NCBI GenBank assembly: GCA_902493125.1
Contig: CABUOF010000012.1
Coordinates: forward strand, 1-38,013
DNA from: an uncultured Collinsella sp.
GTDB lineage: Bacteria; Actinomycetota; Coriobacteriia; Coriobacteriales; Coriobacteriaceae
Direction of reading: 5' to 3'
Length of the DNA: 38,013 nt
Positions 1 to 7,641 of this stretch are shown here, one piece after another. Under the pieces are notes generated by a model. The model made no database searches. It was not told the origin of the DNA and saw only the letters and a list, made by a program, of their open reading frames with translations. Each line of letters starts with the position of its first letter. Position 1 is the first letter of the stretch. The translations under genes were made by a program, and so were the position numbers.

Positions 1-496
1 CCGCAGCGCCCGCGGCAGCGGCGGCCTTTTCGGCCGCGGCCTTGCGCGCCTTGGCCTCGGCGGCGGCACGGACCTTCATGGCTTTCTCGCGCGCGGCCTT
101 CACCTCGGGCGTGATAACGCTCATGGGCTCGGCGGTCGAAACCTGGTAGAAAAAGCCCTTAAAGTCGATCTGCATGTCGGTGATGGCAAGACCAAACAGG
201 TCGTGGACCTCATTTTCAAACGGGAACACCGCCGGATAATACGAGCTGATGGACGGAATCTCCTGGTACTGGTCGATGCCCTCAACCACCAGGTTCTCGA
301 TCGCATAGCTGCCGTCCTGCGCAATATGCTCCTGAGCAGCACGAACGTTGATAAACGTATAGACCAAGCGATACGAGCCGTCGTCGACGTTGCGTTCAGC
401 GTGCATTTGCACAAAGCGCGCGCCGACGCCCTTAAGCGCCTGGACATGCGACAGGAGCTCTTCGATCCCGACGGTGGTATAGATTGCCTTTTGCAT
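1..496 (-). CDS. echD: Ech-type hydrogenase subunit D (NuoC/30-kDa-like), C-terminus outside window
   Basis: The protein begins MQKAIYTTVGIEELL and contains the NuoC/HycE-N fold core, including a YYPAVFPFENEVHDLFGL segment close to the family signature (hPAAxxxExExxDhFG) at about residues 85-105. This subunit normally joins the catalytic and iron-sulfur subunits of group 4 [NiFe] hydrogenases and complex I on the cytoplasmic side. The ATG (494-496) shares one base with the stop of the preceding echC-like gene (TAATG), so the two are translationally coupled. After about residue 135 the protein runs into an Ala/Lys/Glu-rich tail that is still open at base 1. Whether this is a C-terminal extension or a linker to a fused NuoD-like domain cannot be seen. 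The family is clear; the Ech rather than Hyf/complex I label rests on gene order. Confidence 0.82.
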   Translation of the reverse strand, partial: MQKAIYTTVGIEELLSHVQALKGVGARFVQMHAERNVDDGSYRLVYTFINVRAAQEHIAQDGSYAIENLVVEGIDQYQEIPSISSYYPAVFPFENEVHDLFGLAITDMQIDFKGFFYQVSTAEPMSVITPEVKAAREKAMKVRAAAEAKARKAAAEKAAAAAGAA

Positions 497-1050
497 TACT
501 CGGCCTCCCTTGCAGCGGCGGTCGCGTCGCCGGCCTCCGCAGCAGCCACAAACCCGTCCTCGCCCAGCTCAACGCCACCGTCCCAGGTTGCGGCGCCGCC
601 CACGGTAAGCGGGTCGCCGCCGGCGCGCATCACGGCCTCCTTCTGGTCCAGGATGCCACACGCCTCCACGATGGCATCGATCACCGTCTCGGGGCGAATG
701 GCGCACCCGGGCGCGTACACGTCCACGGGAATCGCGCGGTCCACGCCGCCGATCACGTTATAGGCATCGCGGAATACGCCGCCCGAACACGCGCAGATAC
801 CGCAGGCCACCACGCACTTGGGCTCGAGCATCTGGTTGTAGATCTGGCGCACGACGGGCAGGTTCTGGGCATTGACCGACCCCGTCACCAAAAAGATATC
901 CGCATGCTTGGGGTTGCCGGTGTTGACCACGCCAAACCGCTCCGCATCGAACAGTGGCGTGAGCGAGGCCAGCACCTCGATATCGCATCCGTTGCAGCTC
1001 GAACCGTCGTAATGAATAACCCACGGCGAGCGCGACATTTTATGATCCAT
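496..1050 (-). CDS. echC: Ech-type hydrogenase small subunit (EchC/NuoB-like)
   Basis: A 184-residue member of the NuoB/HyfI/[NiFe]-hydrogenase small-subunit family, which carries the [4Fe-4S] cluster next to the catalytic site. Visible cluster-ligand motifs are CNGCD near residue 18, a Cys-rich CVVACGICACSGG stretch near residue 95, and the conserved PGC triad (APGCAIRPETVIDAI) near residue 130. The CxGC form of the first motif is typical of hydrogenase small subunits rather than the CC form of complex I NuoB. The start at 1050 has a perfect AGGAGG eight bases upstream; an internal Met four codons later is less likely. It lies 12 bases after the fused membrane subunit and overlaps echD by one base, giving the order A-B-C-D seen in ech operons. 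Confidence 0.88.
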   Translation of the reverse strand: MDHKMSRSPWVIHYDGSSCNGCDIEVLASLTPLFDAERFGVVNTGNPKHADIFLVTGSVNAQNLPVVRQIYNQMLEPKCVVACGICACSGGVFRDAYNVIGGVDRAIPVDVYAPGCAIRPETVIDAIVEACGILDQKEAVMRAGGDPLTVGGAATWDGGVELGEDGFVAAAEAGDATAAAREAE

Positions 1051-1062
1051 GGATGCCGCCTC

Positions 1063-3945
1063 CTAAATAAACACGTCGACGAGGATGGGCATAAGGTTGA
1101 GCAGGCCAAACACCAGCGCCACGCCCCATCCGAGCCTAAAGCAGCTGCGCCAGGTGCTGCGTGCGAAGGTGTTGTCGATCAGGACCTCGACAAAATACGT
1201 CGCGGCCATCACGACCAGGGCTACAACCCAGCTCACGGGGTTGTCCCAAACAAAGAACATGCCCACCCACATCAAAAACAGCACGGTCTCGCACCAGTGC
1301 ATAAGGGTCATCTTGGCCAGCGTGCCGCCGCTCATCTCGGTGGCGACGCCCTGGACAATCTCCTGATGCGCGTGATGCGAGTACGAAAGGTCAAACGGCG
1401 ACTTGCGCATCTTGATGGTAAGCACCGCGAGCAACGCGAGGAAAATGGGTGCGCTGTACACGATGATGGGGGCCGACTGCCCCGTCACGGCAATGGAATC
1501 GAAGCTGTCGGTGGCAAGGTACAGGCCCACGCTCATCAGCAGAACGGCAGGCTCGTAACTCATAACCTGCAGCAGCTCGCGATCGGCGCCAACCTGGGCA
1601 AACGGGCTTTGCGTCGAGGCGGACGCCAGCACCACAAAGATCGCGGCGAGCGTCACCATAAAGGCGCACAGCAGCGTGTTGGAGCCCGACACAAAGATGC
1701 CGCCGCCCACCACGGTAAAGATGAGCGCGCACGCCATGTAGGTGTCGTCCATGGTGTTTACGCTGGCGGGGGCCTTGCGCAGGAGCTTGGCCACATCGTA
1801 GAAGGGTTGCAGCAGGCGCGGGCCCACGCGGCCCTGCATGCGAGCCGAAAGCTTACGGTCAAGACCGTCAATCAGGCCGCCCACAAGCGGCGCCAGCAGG
1901 GCAAACACCACGGTACCAATAAATATGCCCACGACGCCCGAGCCTTCGAAATACTTACCGCGCAGCACCGAGGGCGCACTCATGGCAAGCCGCTCGGGCC
2001 CAATCCACGCGCAACACAGCAGCGCAAACAAGATAATGCTGCAGCACACGACGCTGCCCGCGGGGCCAATACGCTTCTCGCCAAGGGCGTCCTCCGAGTA
2101 CCAATTGCGCTTTTCGGCCTTCACCTCGTGTCCCATCGAGCCGCGGAAATGGCGATATTTGTCGGTTCCCACACCCGAAAGGTACACGTTGACGTGCGGC
2201 TTGTTGCTCACGCGGAATGAAGTCAGCAGCACCACGGCGATAAAAGCCACGATAACCACCATCAGATACATGGCGTCCTTGCCAATAACGTACGGCACGC
2301 GGCCAAACACCATGGCGAGGTAAGGCGACACCAGACCGCTCGAGATAACCGGAAACGCCACGCAGCACAGAATCAGCAGCGCGGCGATGGTGTTGAGCGC
2401 CATCCATTCGGTCTTATGGACATTGACCTCGACGTTTTGAGCCGTGGGGTCGACGCCCGAAAGCTTGGCAAGCCACTTGCCCCAGAAGAAGAACGTCGCG
2501 GCCGAGCCAAAGGCAAGCACCATGATCATGAGCACGTTGCCGGTCTGGGCAAACGCCACCAGGGCGCCCCACTTGGACACGAGCATGCCAAACGGCGCCA
2601 CAAACATGCCCATAATGCCCAGCATCATCAGACGCGTCAGGTGCGGCATGCGGCTGAACATGCCGTCCATGTCCTCGATATTGCGGCTGCCGATATGATG
2701 CTCGGCGGTGCCCACGCACAGGAACAGCAGCGACTTGGCCACCGTGTGGAACAGGATCAGGAAGATCGCGGCCCACACGGCCTCGGGCGCGCCGACACCC
2801 AAGCAGGCACTGATGAGGCCCAAGTTGGAAATGGTGGAGTACGCGAGCACGCGTTTGGCGTTGCTCTGCGAGATGGCCATGAGGGCAGCGAGCAAAAACG
2901 TGATGGCACCCACACTCGTGACCATAAAGCCGGTCACGGGATAGATGGCATAGAGTGGGCTCAGCTTGACCATCAGGAACACGCCGGCTTTGACCATGGT
3001 TGACGAGTGCAGCAGGGCGCTCGTGGGCGTGGGGGCAACCATGGCACCCAACAGCCACGTGTGGAACGGCATCTGTGCGGCCTTGGTGAGCGCGGCGAGC
3101 GACAACAGAATGACCGGCATCACCAGCAGCGCAGATTGCGCGGTTCCGGCGCCGGAAAGCTCGATCATGCCCGAGATGGTCAGCGGCATGCTGTTAACGT
3201 GCAGGTACATGAGTCCGGCCAAAAACGCGATACCGCCCAGCATGTTGAGGATGATCTGGGTGAAGGCGTTCTTGATGGCCTCGGGCGTGCGCGTGTAGCC
3301 AATCATAAGGAACGAGCACACGGTGGTGATTTCCCAGCCGCAGAACAGCCACTCAAGGTTGTCGCTCGTCACGATGACGAACATGGCCGAGAGGAACAGG
3401 AACATGAGCGCCAGGAACTGCGGGCGACGGTCGGGCGCGGTCTGCCCGCGCAGCGCGGCCTCGTGCTCGTCATGGGCCTGGAAGTCCTTCATGTAGCCCA
3501 GGGCATACACGCAGATAAGGCTGCCGACAATGCCAACGGCGAGCACCATGATCACACTCATGTAGTCCAGGTAGAGCGGGGTTGCGGTGACGGCTTCGGT
3601 CGCGGGCAGCGTCATGGCTGCAAAGGCGAGCGAGCCCACCAACTGGACTACGCTGAGCACCGTGGTGAGCGCGTTCCTATATTTGTACGCGTTGTACAGG
3701 ATGACGGCGCACAGGATGACGTCGATAACGGAACTGATGATCGAGAGCACATGCGAGGTGCCGGGGGCAACCTCAAAGCTCTGCGGACCCGTGCCAAAAA
3801 ACATGACGGCGACTACAACTGTCACCGCCATAATAATGCCGGAGCCTATGAGCCCCACCGCATCGCGGGTGCGGTCACCGCGCGCGAGCAGCATGCCCAG
3901 CGCCGGTACCAGCGGAAACAGGGTAAGGAAATACAGTAGCGTCAT
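1063..3945 (-). CDS. echA-echB: Fused EchA-EchB membrane subunit (NuoL-like antiporter module joined to NuoH-like module)
   Basis: One 960-residue open frame combines two normally separate membrane subunits of Ech hydrogenase. Residues 1 to about 600 form an antiporter-type NuoL/HyfB/EchA module: many hydrophobic helices, the CGWEITTVCSFLMIGYTR segment with the conserved helix-5 Glu, and the lysine-bearing ALTKAAQMPFHTWLLGAMVAPTPTS-type segment near 290 followed by HSSTMVKAG. Residues about 650-960 form a NuoH/HyfC/EchB module with RMQGRVGPRLLQPFYDVAKLL near 720, ADRELLQVMSYEP near 800 and SPFDLSYSHH near 860. The join (residues 600-645) is a hydrophilic stretch containing GHEVKAEKRNWYSEDALGEKR. 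The start at 3945 has GGGGGAG seven bases upstream. The expected role is coupling H2 formation from reduced ferredoxin to ion translocation. No stop or frameshift lies at the junction. Confidence 0.88.
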   Translation of the reverse strand: MTLLYFLTLFPLVPALGMLLARGDRTRDAVGLIGSGIIMAVTVVVAVMFFGTGPQSFEVAPGTSHVLSIISSVIDVILCAVILYNAYKYRNALTTVLSVVQLVGSLAFAAMTLPATEAVTATPLYLDYMSVIMVLAVGIVGSLICVYALGYMKDFQAHDEHEAALRGQTAPDRRPQFLALMFLFLSAMFVIVTSDNLEWLFCGWEITTVCSFLMIGYTRTPEAIKNAFTQIILNMLGGIAFLAGLMYLHVNSMPLTISGMIELSGAGTAQSALLVMPVILLSLAALTKAAQMPFHTWLLGAMVAPTPTSALLHSSTMVKAGVFLMVKLSPLYAIYPVTGFMVTSVGAITFLLAALMAISQSNAKRVLAYSTISNLGLISACLGVGAPEAVWAAIFLILFHTVAKSLLFLCVGTAEHHIGSRNIEDMDGMFSRMPHLTRLMMLGIMGMFVAPFGMLVSKWGALVAFAQTGNVLMIMVLAFGSAATFFFWGKWLAKLSGVDPTAQNVEVNVHKTEWMALNTIAALLILCCVAFPVISSGLVSPYLAMVFGRVPYVIGKDAMYLMVVIVAFIAVVLLTSFRVSNKPHVNVYLSGVGTDKYRHFRGSMGHEVKAEKRNWYSEDALGEKRIGPAGSVVCCSIILFALLCCAWIGPERLAMSAPSVLRGKYFEGSGVVGIFIGTVVFALLAPLVGGLIDGLDRKLSARMQGRVGPRLLQPFYDVAKLLRKAPASVNTMDDTYMACALIFTVVGGGIFVSGSNTLLCAFMVTLAAIFVVLASASTQSPFAQVGADRELLQVMSYEPAVLLMSVGLYLATDSFDSIAVTGQSAPIIVYSAPIFLALLAVLTIKMRKSPFDLSYSHHAHQEIVQGVATEMSGGTLAKMTLMHWCETVLFLMWVGMFFVWDNPVSWVVALVVMAATYFVEVLIDNTFARSTWRSCFRLGWGVALVFGLLNLMPILVDVFI

Positions 3946-4090
3946 ACCATCACTCCCCCATGCAAAAACGCTGCAATTGTTTAACGTTATAGCTCAATTA
4001 CGGGGTTGCGGTGGCAGGTTTTCGGTCAACTGGGGAGTTTTAGGCGTACGGGGCAAGGGCACGTCCGCTTTGGAGCAGAGAGGCGGCAAG
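3946..4090. other. Intergenic leader of the hydrogenase operon
   Basis: The stretch between the echA-like start and the terminator of the neighbouring HTH gene must hold the operon promoter. A TATAAC hexamer on the minus strand (3985-3990) is a possible -10 box, but no convincing -35 box accompanies it. No riboswitch fold, ORF or repeat was recognised. Confidence 0.3.
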
Positions 4091-4113
4091 AAAAATGCGC
4101 CCCTGTGGGCGCA
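4091..4113 (-). terminator. Intrinsic terminator of the HTH gene
   Basis: Minus strand: a perfect 7-bp stem TGCGCCC/GGGCGCA with a 4-base loop followed directly by five T residues, 12 bases past the HTH gene stop codon. This insulates the hydrogenase operon downstream from read-through. Confidence 0.85.
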
Positions 4114-4125
4114 CCATCCCGTTTG

Positions 4126-4530
4126 CTATTCCGCCTTTTTAACGCGCGGCTTGCGACCGCGCGGCTTATCGACCAGTGCGGCCTCACCGCTCTCGCGGTA
4201 CTGACGGCACCAAGCCTTGACCGAAGACTCGCTGGGAATCTTGTGCTTGATCATGGCCTCGCGAACCGTCAAGCCGTTTTCCAGACGGTCCTTAACCACA
4301 GCGAGCTTTACGTCGTACGAGTAGGTGTGATGATGCGAACCGGCATTGAGAACGGCGTCGGCACCGCCCACGGCATACGCGCGGGCCCACTGACGAGCCG
4401 TGGCCTGGGGAATGCCAAGCTCCGCGGCGAGAGCGCGATGACCGACCCCCTCTTGGAGGACCTCGACGGCGCGCTGCCTAACCTCGGGCGCATGCGTACG
4501 AGTCCTAGTTGCTTCCGACATACCTGCCAC
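4126..4530 (-). CDS. Solitary IS3/IS150 OrfA-like double helix-turn-helix protein
   Basis: A 134-residue protein with two consecutive helix-turn-helix units: residues about 15-55 (RQRAVEVLQEGVGHRALAAE then GIPQATARQWARAY) and 70-120 (KDRLENGLTVREAMIKHKIP then SVKAWCRQYRESGEAALVDK). This layout and the ending G-x-AL-x-x-K-PRGRKP match OrfA of IS150/IS3-type elements, which binds the transposon ends. No OrfB with a DDE domain follows, and no terminal inverted repeats were found around the gene, so it is either a domesticated transposase fragment or a stand-alone regulator. The start is uncertain: GTG at 4530 has TAAGG seven bases upstream; ATG at 4521 has no clear Shine-Dalgarno site. It has its own promoter and terminator, so it is monocistronic. 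Confidence 0.7.
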   Translation of the reverse strand: MAGMSEATRTRTHAPEVRQRAVEVLQEGVGHRALAAELGIPQATARQWARAYAVGGADAVLNAGSHHHTYSYDVKLAVVKDRLENGLTVREAMIKHKIPSESSVKAWCRQYRESGEAALVDKPRGRKPRVKKAE

Positions 4531-4571
4531 TTCTTAGCCTTAACCGTTAATCTGCTTTCTTACGTGCATGT

Positions 4572-4600
4572 TAGATAGTAGCATTTTGCTGTTTGCTCAA
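4572..4600 (-). promoter_or_regulatory. Promoter of the HTH gene
   Basis: Minus strand TTGAGC (4595-4600), a 17-base spacer and TATCTA (4572-4577), placed 42 bases upstream of the HTH gene start in an AT-rich patch unlike the surrounding DNA. Confidence 0.5.
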
Positions 4601-4856
4601 AACAGTTAATTAAAATAGACGCGGCGTTATCTGGGCATTTGGCACCAATTTACGACATTTCTTTATCGATTATTTACGCTGGTAGCTGACTCACAGCTAA
4701 TCGTCATTCGCTTGTCAACAAAATTGGCATCTCTTTATGCCCTTTGGTATAGAGGATATAGTTATTAACCCCTCCCCCAATAATTTTGAGTGATCTGCAA
4801 GGCAGTAGACGTCCTCATTCCTCATGATTACCGCGCATTGCCATCCACCGGAGCAA
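4601..4856. other. Gene-free AT-rich intergenic stretch
   Basis: About 250 bases between the HTH promoter and the terminator of the oxidoreductase gene. It is distinctly richer in A/T than the flanking genes (for example TTAATTAAAATAGA at 4606-4619). A short minus-strand open frame (4715-4897) runs into the terminator hairpin, lacks a Shine-Dalgarno site and is not considered a gene. No repeat or RNA was recognised. Confidence 0.4.
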
Positions 4857-4859
4857 AAC

Positions 4860-4895
4860 AAAAAGGGCGGGACCTGCTGCGCTTGCAGGCCCCGC
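4860..4895 (-). terminator. Intrinsic terminator of the flavin oxidoreductase gene
   Basis: Minus strand: an 11-bp GC-rich stem (GCGGGGCCTGC with GCAGGTCCCGC, one G-U pair) around a 7-base loop, followed by CCTTTTTG. It lies about 75 bases past the stop codon at 4971. Confidence 0.75.
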
Positions 4896-4970
4896 ACCGG
4901 TTGACACCCGACGGGACACAGCCGGGCGAGACGAATCCGTGCTACCGCCCCGCCTGGCCGCGATGTTCAA

Positions 4971-7001
4971 CTACAGCTCGTTGGCCGCGTGATATGCCGT
5001 GCGGATGGCGCTCGCGATGTCGGCGGTGCGCTCGCCCGAGCAGTCGCCCACGCAGGTCACGGGCACCGTTACGCCGTCCAGGTCAAACGCGTTGGCCTTG
5101 GAGCCCACGGCCATCACCACGTAATCGCAGGAGATCTTTACCGGCTCCTCGGCGCCGTCCTCGGTGGTGCGAACAGCCTCCACGCCCTCATCGGTAATGG
5201 CGGTCAGGCGGGTCTTCACGTGCTGCTCCACGTTGTGCTCTGCAAAGTCGCTCATGATCAGTGGCAGAATGGTCTCGGACTCGCCCGCGGCAATCTTGTC
5301 GAGCATCTCCACGATCGCCACCTCGCAGCCGTGCTGCAGCAGGTACTCGGCAGTCTCGGTGCCCACCAGGCCACCGCCAATGACGGCGACGCGCCCGCTG
5401 AGCTCCACCTTGCCGGCCAGCACGTCCCAGCTCGAGACGACCTTCTCCGAGTCGGCACCCGGAACGGGGATGACCACGTCGTGCGCGCCCACGGCAACAA
5501 TCGCGGCGTCGGCGGCGTTGAGGTCCTCAGCGGTAGCGGCATGGCTGAGCTCAACCTTCACGCCCAGGCCAGGCAGAATCTTCTCGTAGTACTCGACCGA
5601 GCGCATGATCTCGTCCTTGCGCGGAGGCGCAGCCGCCAGCACAATCTGGCCGCCCAGATGATCGCTCGCCTCGTAGATGGTCACGTCGTAGCCGCGCTTG
5701 GCCGCCACGCGTGCGGCCTCCAGGCCGGCGATGCCACCGCCCACCACGGCGATCTTCTTGTCGCCCTCGCCCGGCTTGATGGCGATGGTCGCCTCGTCAC
5801 CGTTCTCGGCATTGAGCACGCACGAGATGTACTTGCGGCTTTGAATCGCGTCGACGCAGCCCTTGTTGCAGTTGAGGCACTCGCGAATGGGCTCGCCCGT
5901 GGCGGCCTTCAGCGCAATGTCGGGGTCGCACATGAGCGAGCGGCCATAGGCGATGATGTCGGCCGCGCCGTCTTCCAGAATCTTCTCTCCGGCCTCGACC
6001 GAGACAACACGGCCCACGGTTGCCACCGGCACGGAGACCAGGGCCTTGACGCGCTCGGCCACGGGCAGCGTCCAGTTGTAGGGCATGGCGCCCATGGGCG
6101 GAATGGTGTCGCCCATGTTGCCGGTGTGGTTGGCCTGTGCGACCTGGATCATATCGATGCCCGCGCCCTCGAGCAGCTTGGCGAACTCGCAGGCCTCGTC
6201 GGGCTGCAGACCGCCCTTGCCGCGCGGCGTGCCGTCGGGGTTCTCCATGATCACGGGGAGCTTGTACTCCACCATCAGCTGCGGCGCGGCTTCCTTAATG
6301 GCAGCGACGACCTCGAGCGCGTAGCGAACGCGGTTCTCGAACGAGCCGCCGTACTCGTCGGTGCGCTGGTTGAGGATGGCCGAGCACAGCGAACCCACCA
6401 AGCGGTCGCCGTGGACCTCGATGGCGTCGATGCCGGCCTGCTGCGCGCGAGCGGCCGAGGCAGCGATGGCCTCCTTGATCTGGGTGAGCTGCTCTACGCT
6501 CGCCTCGTTCACAAAGTGCTGCATGTCGTGGTGCAGCTTGGCGTAGGCCTGGTTGCGGATCTCGTTGGACTCGGCCATCTTGGCGGCAAAGGTCTCCTCG
6601 TCGCCGGCGGCCTTGGCCTCCTGCGCGGCCTTGGCGGCGGCCATGGATCCCATGACCATGCGGCCGACACCGGGCACATCGTACTCGGGGTGGAACAGCT
6701 GCAGCGCGACCTTGGCGCCGTGCTTGTGGACGGCATCAGCCAGCGCCTTAAACGTGGGGATCTGGGCGTCGGTTGCCAGCTTGGGCGTGGGGCTTGCGGT
6801 CATAACGGGAGCGACGTCGCCGATGACGATGTAGCTCACGCCGCCACGGGCCAAGCGCTCGTAAAAAGCCAGGCTGCGCTCGCCGATGGAACCGTCACGC
6901 TCCTCGTAGCCGGTGGTCAGCGGCGGAAACATAATGCGGTTCTTGAGCTCAAGGGGGCCAACCGTAATGGGCTGGAGCAGCTTGGATGCAGGTGTGGTCA
7001 T
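4971..7001 (-). CDS. NADH:flavin oxidoreductase / 2,4-dienoyl-CoA reductase-type FMN-4Fe4S-FAD enzyme
   Basis: A 676-residue enzyme with the three-part layout of the bacterial 2,4-dienoyl-CoA reductase/trimethylamine dehydrogenase family. Residues 1-360 are an Old-Yellow-Enzyme TIM barrel (LKNRIMFPPLTTGY, GIDAIEVHGDRLVGSL, LNQRTDEYGGSFENRVR, IAYGRSLMCDPDI). A CLNCNKGC motif plus a later Cys near 375-395 would hold a [4Fe-4S] cluster, and residues 410-676 form paired FAD- and NAD(P)H-binding Rossmann folds (VVGGGIAGLEAARVAAKRGY and AVIGGGLVGTETAEYL). Electrons would pass from NAD(P)H through FAD and Fe-S to FMN and an enone-type substrate. The usual catalytic HGAHGYLxxxFLSP stretch reads HGDRLVGSLCSAI, so the substrate may differ. 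ATG 7001 has AGAGAGG seven bases upstream; ATG 7007 touches that site and is less likely. It is monocistronic. Confidence 0.85.
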   Translation of the reverse strand: MTTPASKLLQPITVGPLELKNRIMFPPLTTGYEERDGSIGERSLAFYERLARGGVSYIVIGDVAPVMTASPTPKLATDAQIPTFKALADAVHKHGAKVALQLFHPEYDVPGVGRMVMGSMAAAKAAQEAKAAGDEETFAAKMAESNEIRNQAYAKLHHDMQHFVNEASVEQLTQIKEAIAASAARAQQAGIDAIEVHGDRLVGSLCSAILNQRTDEYGGSFENRVRYALEVVAAIKEAAPQLMVEYKLPVIMENPDGTPRGKGGLQPDEACEFAKLLEGAGIDMIQVAQANHTGNMGDTIPPMGAMPYNWTLPVAERVKALVSVPVATVGRVVSVEAGEKILEDGAADIIAYGRSLMCDPDIALKAATGEPIRECLNCNKGCVDAIQSRKYISCVLNAENGDEATIAIKPGEGDKKIAVVGGGIAGLEAARVAAKRGYDVTIYEASDHLGGQIVLAAAPPRKDEIMRSVEYYEKILPGLGVKVELSHAATAEDLNAADAAIVAVGAHDVVIPVPGADSEKVVSSWDVLAGKVELSGRVAVIGGGLVGTETAEYLLQHGCEVAIVEMLDKIAAGESETILPLIMSDFAEHNVEQHVKTRLTAITDEGVEAVRTTEDGAEEPVKISCDYVVMAVGSKANAFDLDGVTVPVTCVGDCSGERTADIASAIRTAYHAANEL

Positions 7002-7143
7002 GGACATTCCTCTCTTGTAGGCGCGACGGCGATGGTGCCGCGTAGTTGTCTAGAGGATATGGCATGAGGGTTCATCGGCACAACGGAAATCGGCGGATAG
7101 CAGGTAGCGGTAGGTGGATGGGGCGGGGCGGCCCGTCGGTTTG

Positions 7144-7279
7144 TCTCGATCTGTAACAGTTACTCAGTAAAAACCGTCCCTCGTGTTACAGATTTAGACA
7201 AACGAAGACCGTCCTGCCGAAACATCTCAATCTGTAACACCTGGCCGCCCAAATCGAGCCCAGATGTTACAGATCGAGA
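7144..7279. repeat. Nested inverted repeat built from four TGTTACAGAT motifs
   Basis: Outer arms 7144-7158 (TCTCGATCTGTAACA) and 7265-7279 are a perfect 15-bp inverted repeat. Inside lie two further copies in opposite orientation, at 7184-7195 and 7225-7239, giving four copies of an 8-9 bp TGTTACAGA core in a 136-bp block. It sits in the 367-base gap between the oxidoreductase start and the tRNA gene. No coding frame with a start site crosses it. It may be a small non-autonomous mobile element or a multi-site protein-binding region. Confidence 0.65.
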
Positions 7280-7320
7280 TTTTGTTTGAGAGACCAAGAA
7301 TTGGACCGAAGACACAGTCC

Positions 7321-7359
7321 CGGAATAACAAATAAGCTCGCCGGCTAGGCCGACGAGCT
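7321..7359 (-). terminator. Terminator after the initiator tRNA
   Basis: Minus strand: an 11-bp stem AGCTCGTCGGC with GCCGGCGAGCT (one G-U pair), 3-base loop, then a T-rich tail (TTATTTGTTATT). It begins 10 bases beyond the tRNA CCA end. Confidence 0.75.
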
Positions 7360-7368
7360 GCAAGTTCT

Positions 7369-7445
7369 TGGTCGCGGGGGCAGGATTTGAACCTACGACC
7401 TCCGGGTTATGAGCCCGGCGAGCTACCAGACTGCTCCACCCCGCA
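7369..7445 (-). tRNA. Initiator tRNA-fMet (CAU)
   Basis: A 77-nt cloverleaf on the minus strand with anticodon CAT and encoded CCA. Initiator hallmarks are visible: the three consecutive G-C pairs in the anticodon stem (GGG-CTCATAA-CCC), the D-arm GGAGCAGTCTGGTAGCTC, and a weak first acceptor pair. The latter is T1 against G72 here rather than the C1-A72 mismatch common in bacteria. The T-arm is GTAGG-TTCAAAT-CCTGC. It stands alone with its own terminator. Confidence 0.93.
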
Positions 7446-7599
7446 ATGTCTGGGCGCCTCATGTGCGCAAGAAAGAATATTACGTGGGAGTTCGGTAAAC
7501 GGCAAGGAAAATCTCGTAGAGCATAATTCCTTCATATTTAAACCCCTCAGCCCCTATCACCGTAAACGAATCGCAGCCGAGCGCCGTCGACGGCACGTA

Positions 7600-7605
7600 T
7601 ACAAT
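7600..7605 (+). promoter_or_regulatory. Probable -10 box of coaX
   Basis: TACAAT (within TATACAAT) 36 bases upstream of the coaX ATG. No good -35 hexamer is seen at the expected spacing. Confidence 0.4.
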
Positions 7606-7641
7606 GGTGCGCGTCCTTTTATGCCGACACCGGGAGTAGAC

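Noticed and set aside
484..2220. Long plus-strand open frame opposite the hydrogenase genes
   Set aside because: His/Gly/Arg-rich translation with no family pattern, no ribosome site, and entirely antisense to well-recognised subunits; an effect of GC-rich codon bias.
4126..4530. Complete insertion sequence around the HTH gene
   Set aside because: No OrfB, no terminal inverted repeats and no target-site duplication were found.
4715..4897. Short minus-strand frame in the gap before the HTH gene
   Set aside because: Begins inside the terminator hairpin of the oxidoreductase gene and has no Shine-Dalgarno site.
4989..7067. 692-codon plus-strand frame opposite the flavin oxidoreductase
   Set aside because: Leu/Val/His-rich shadow of the real gene; no motif and no start signal.
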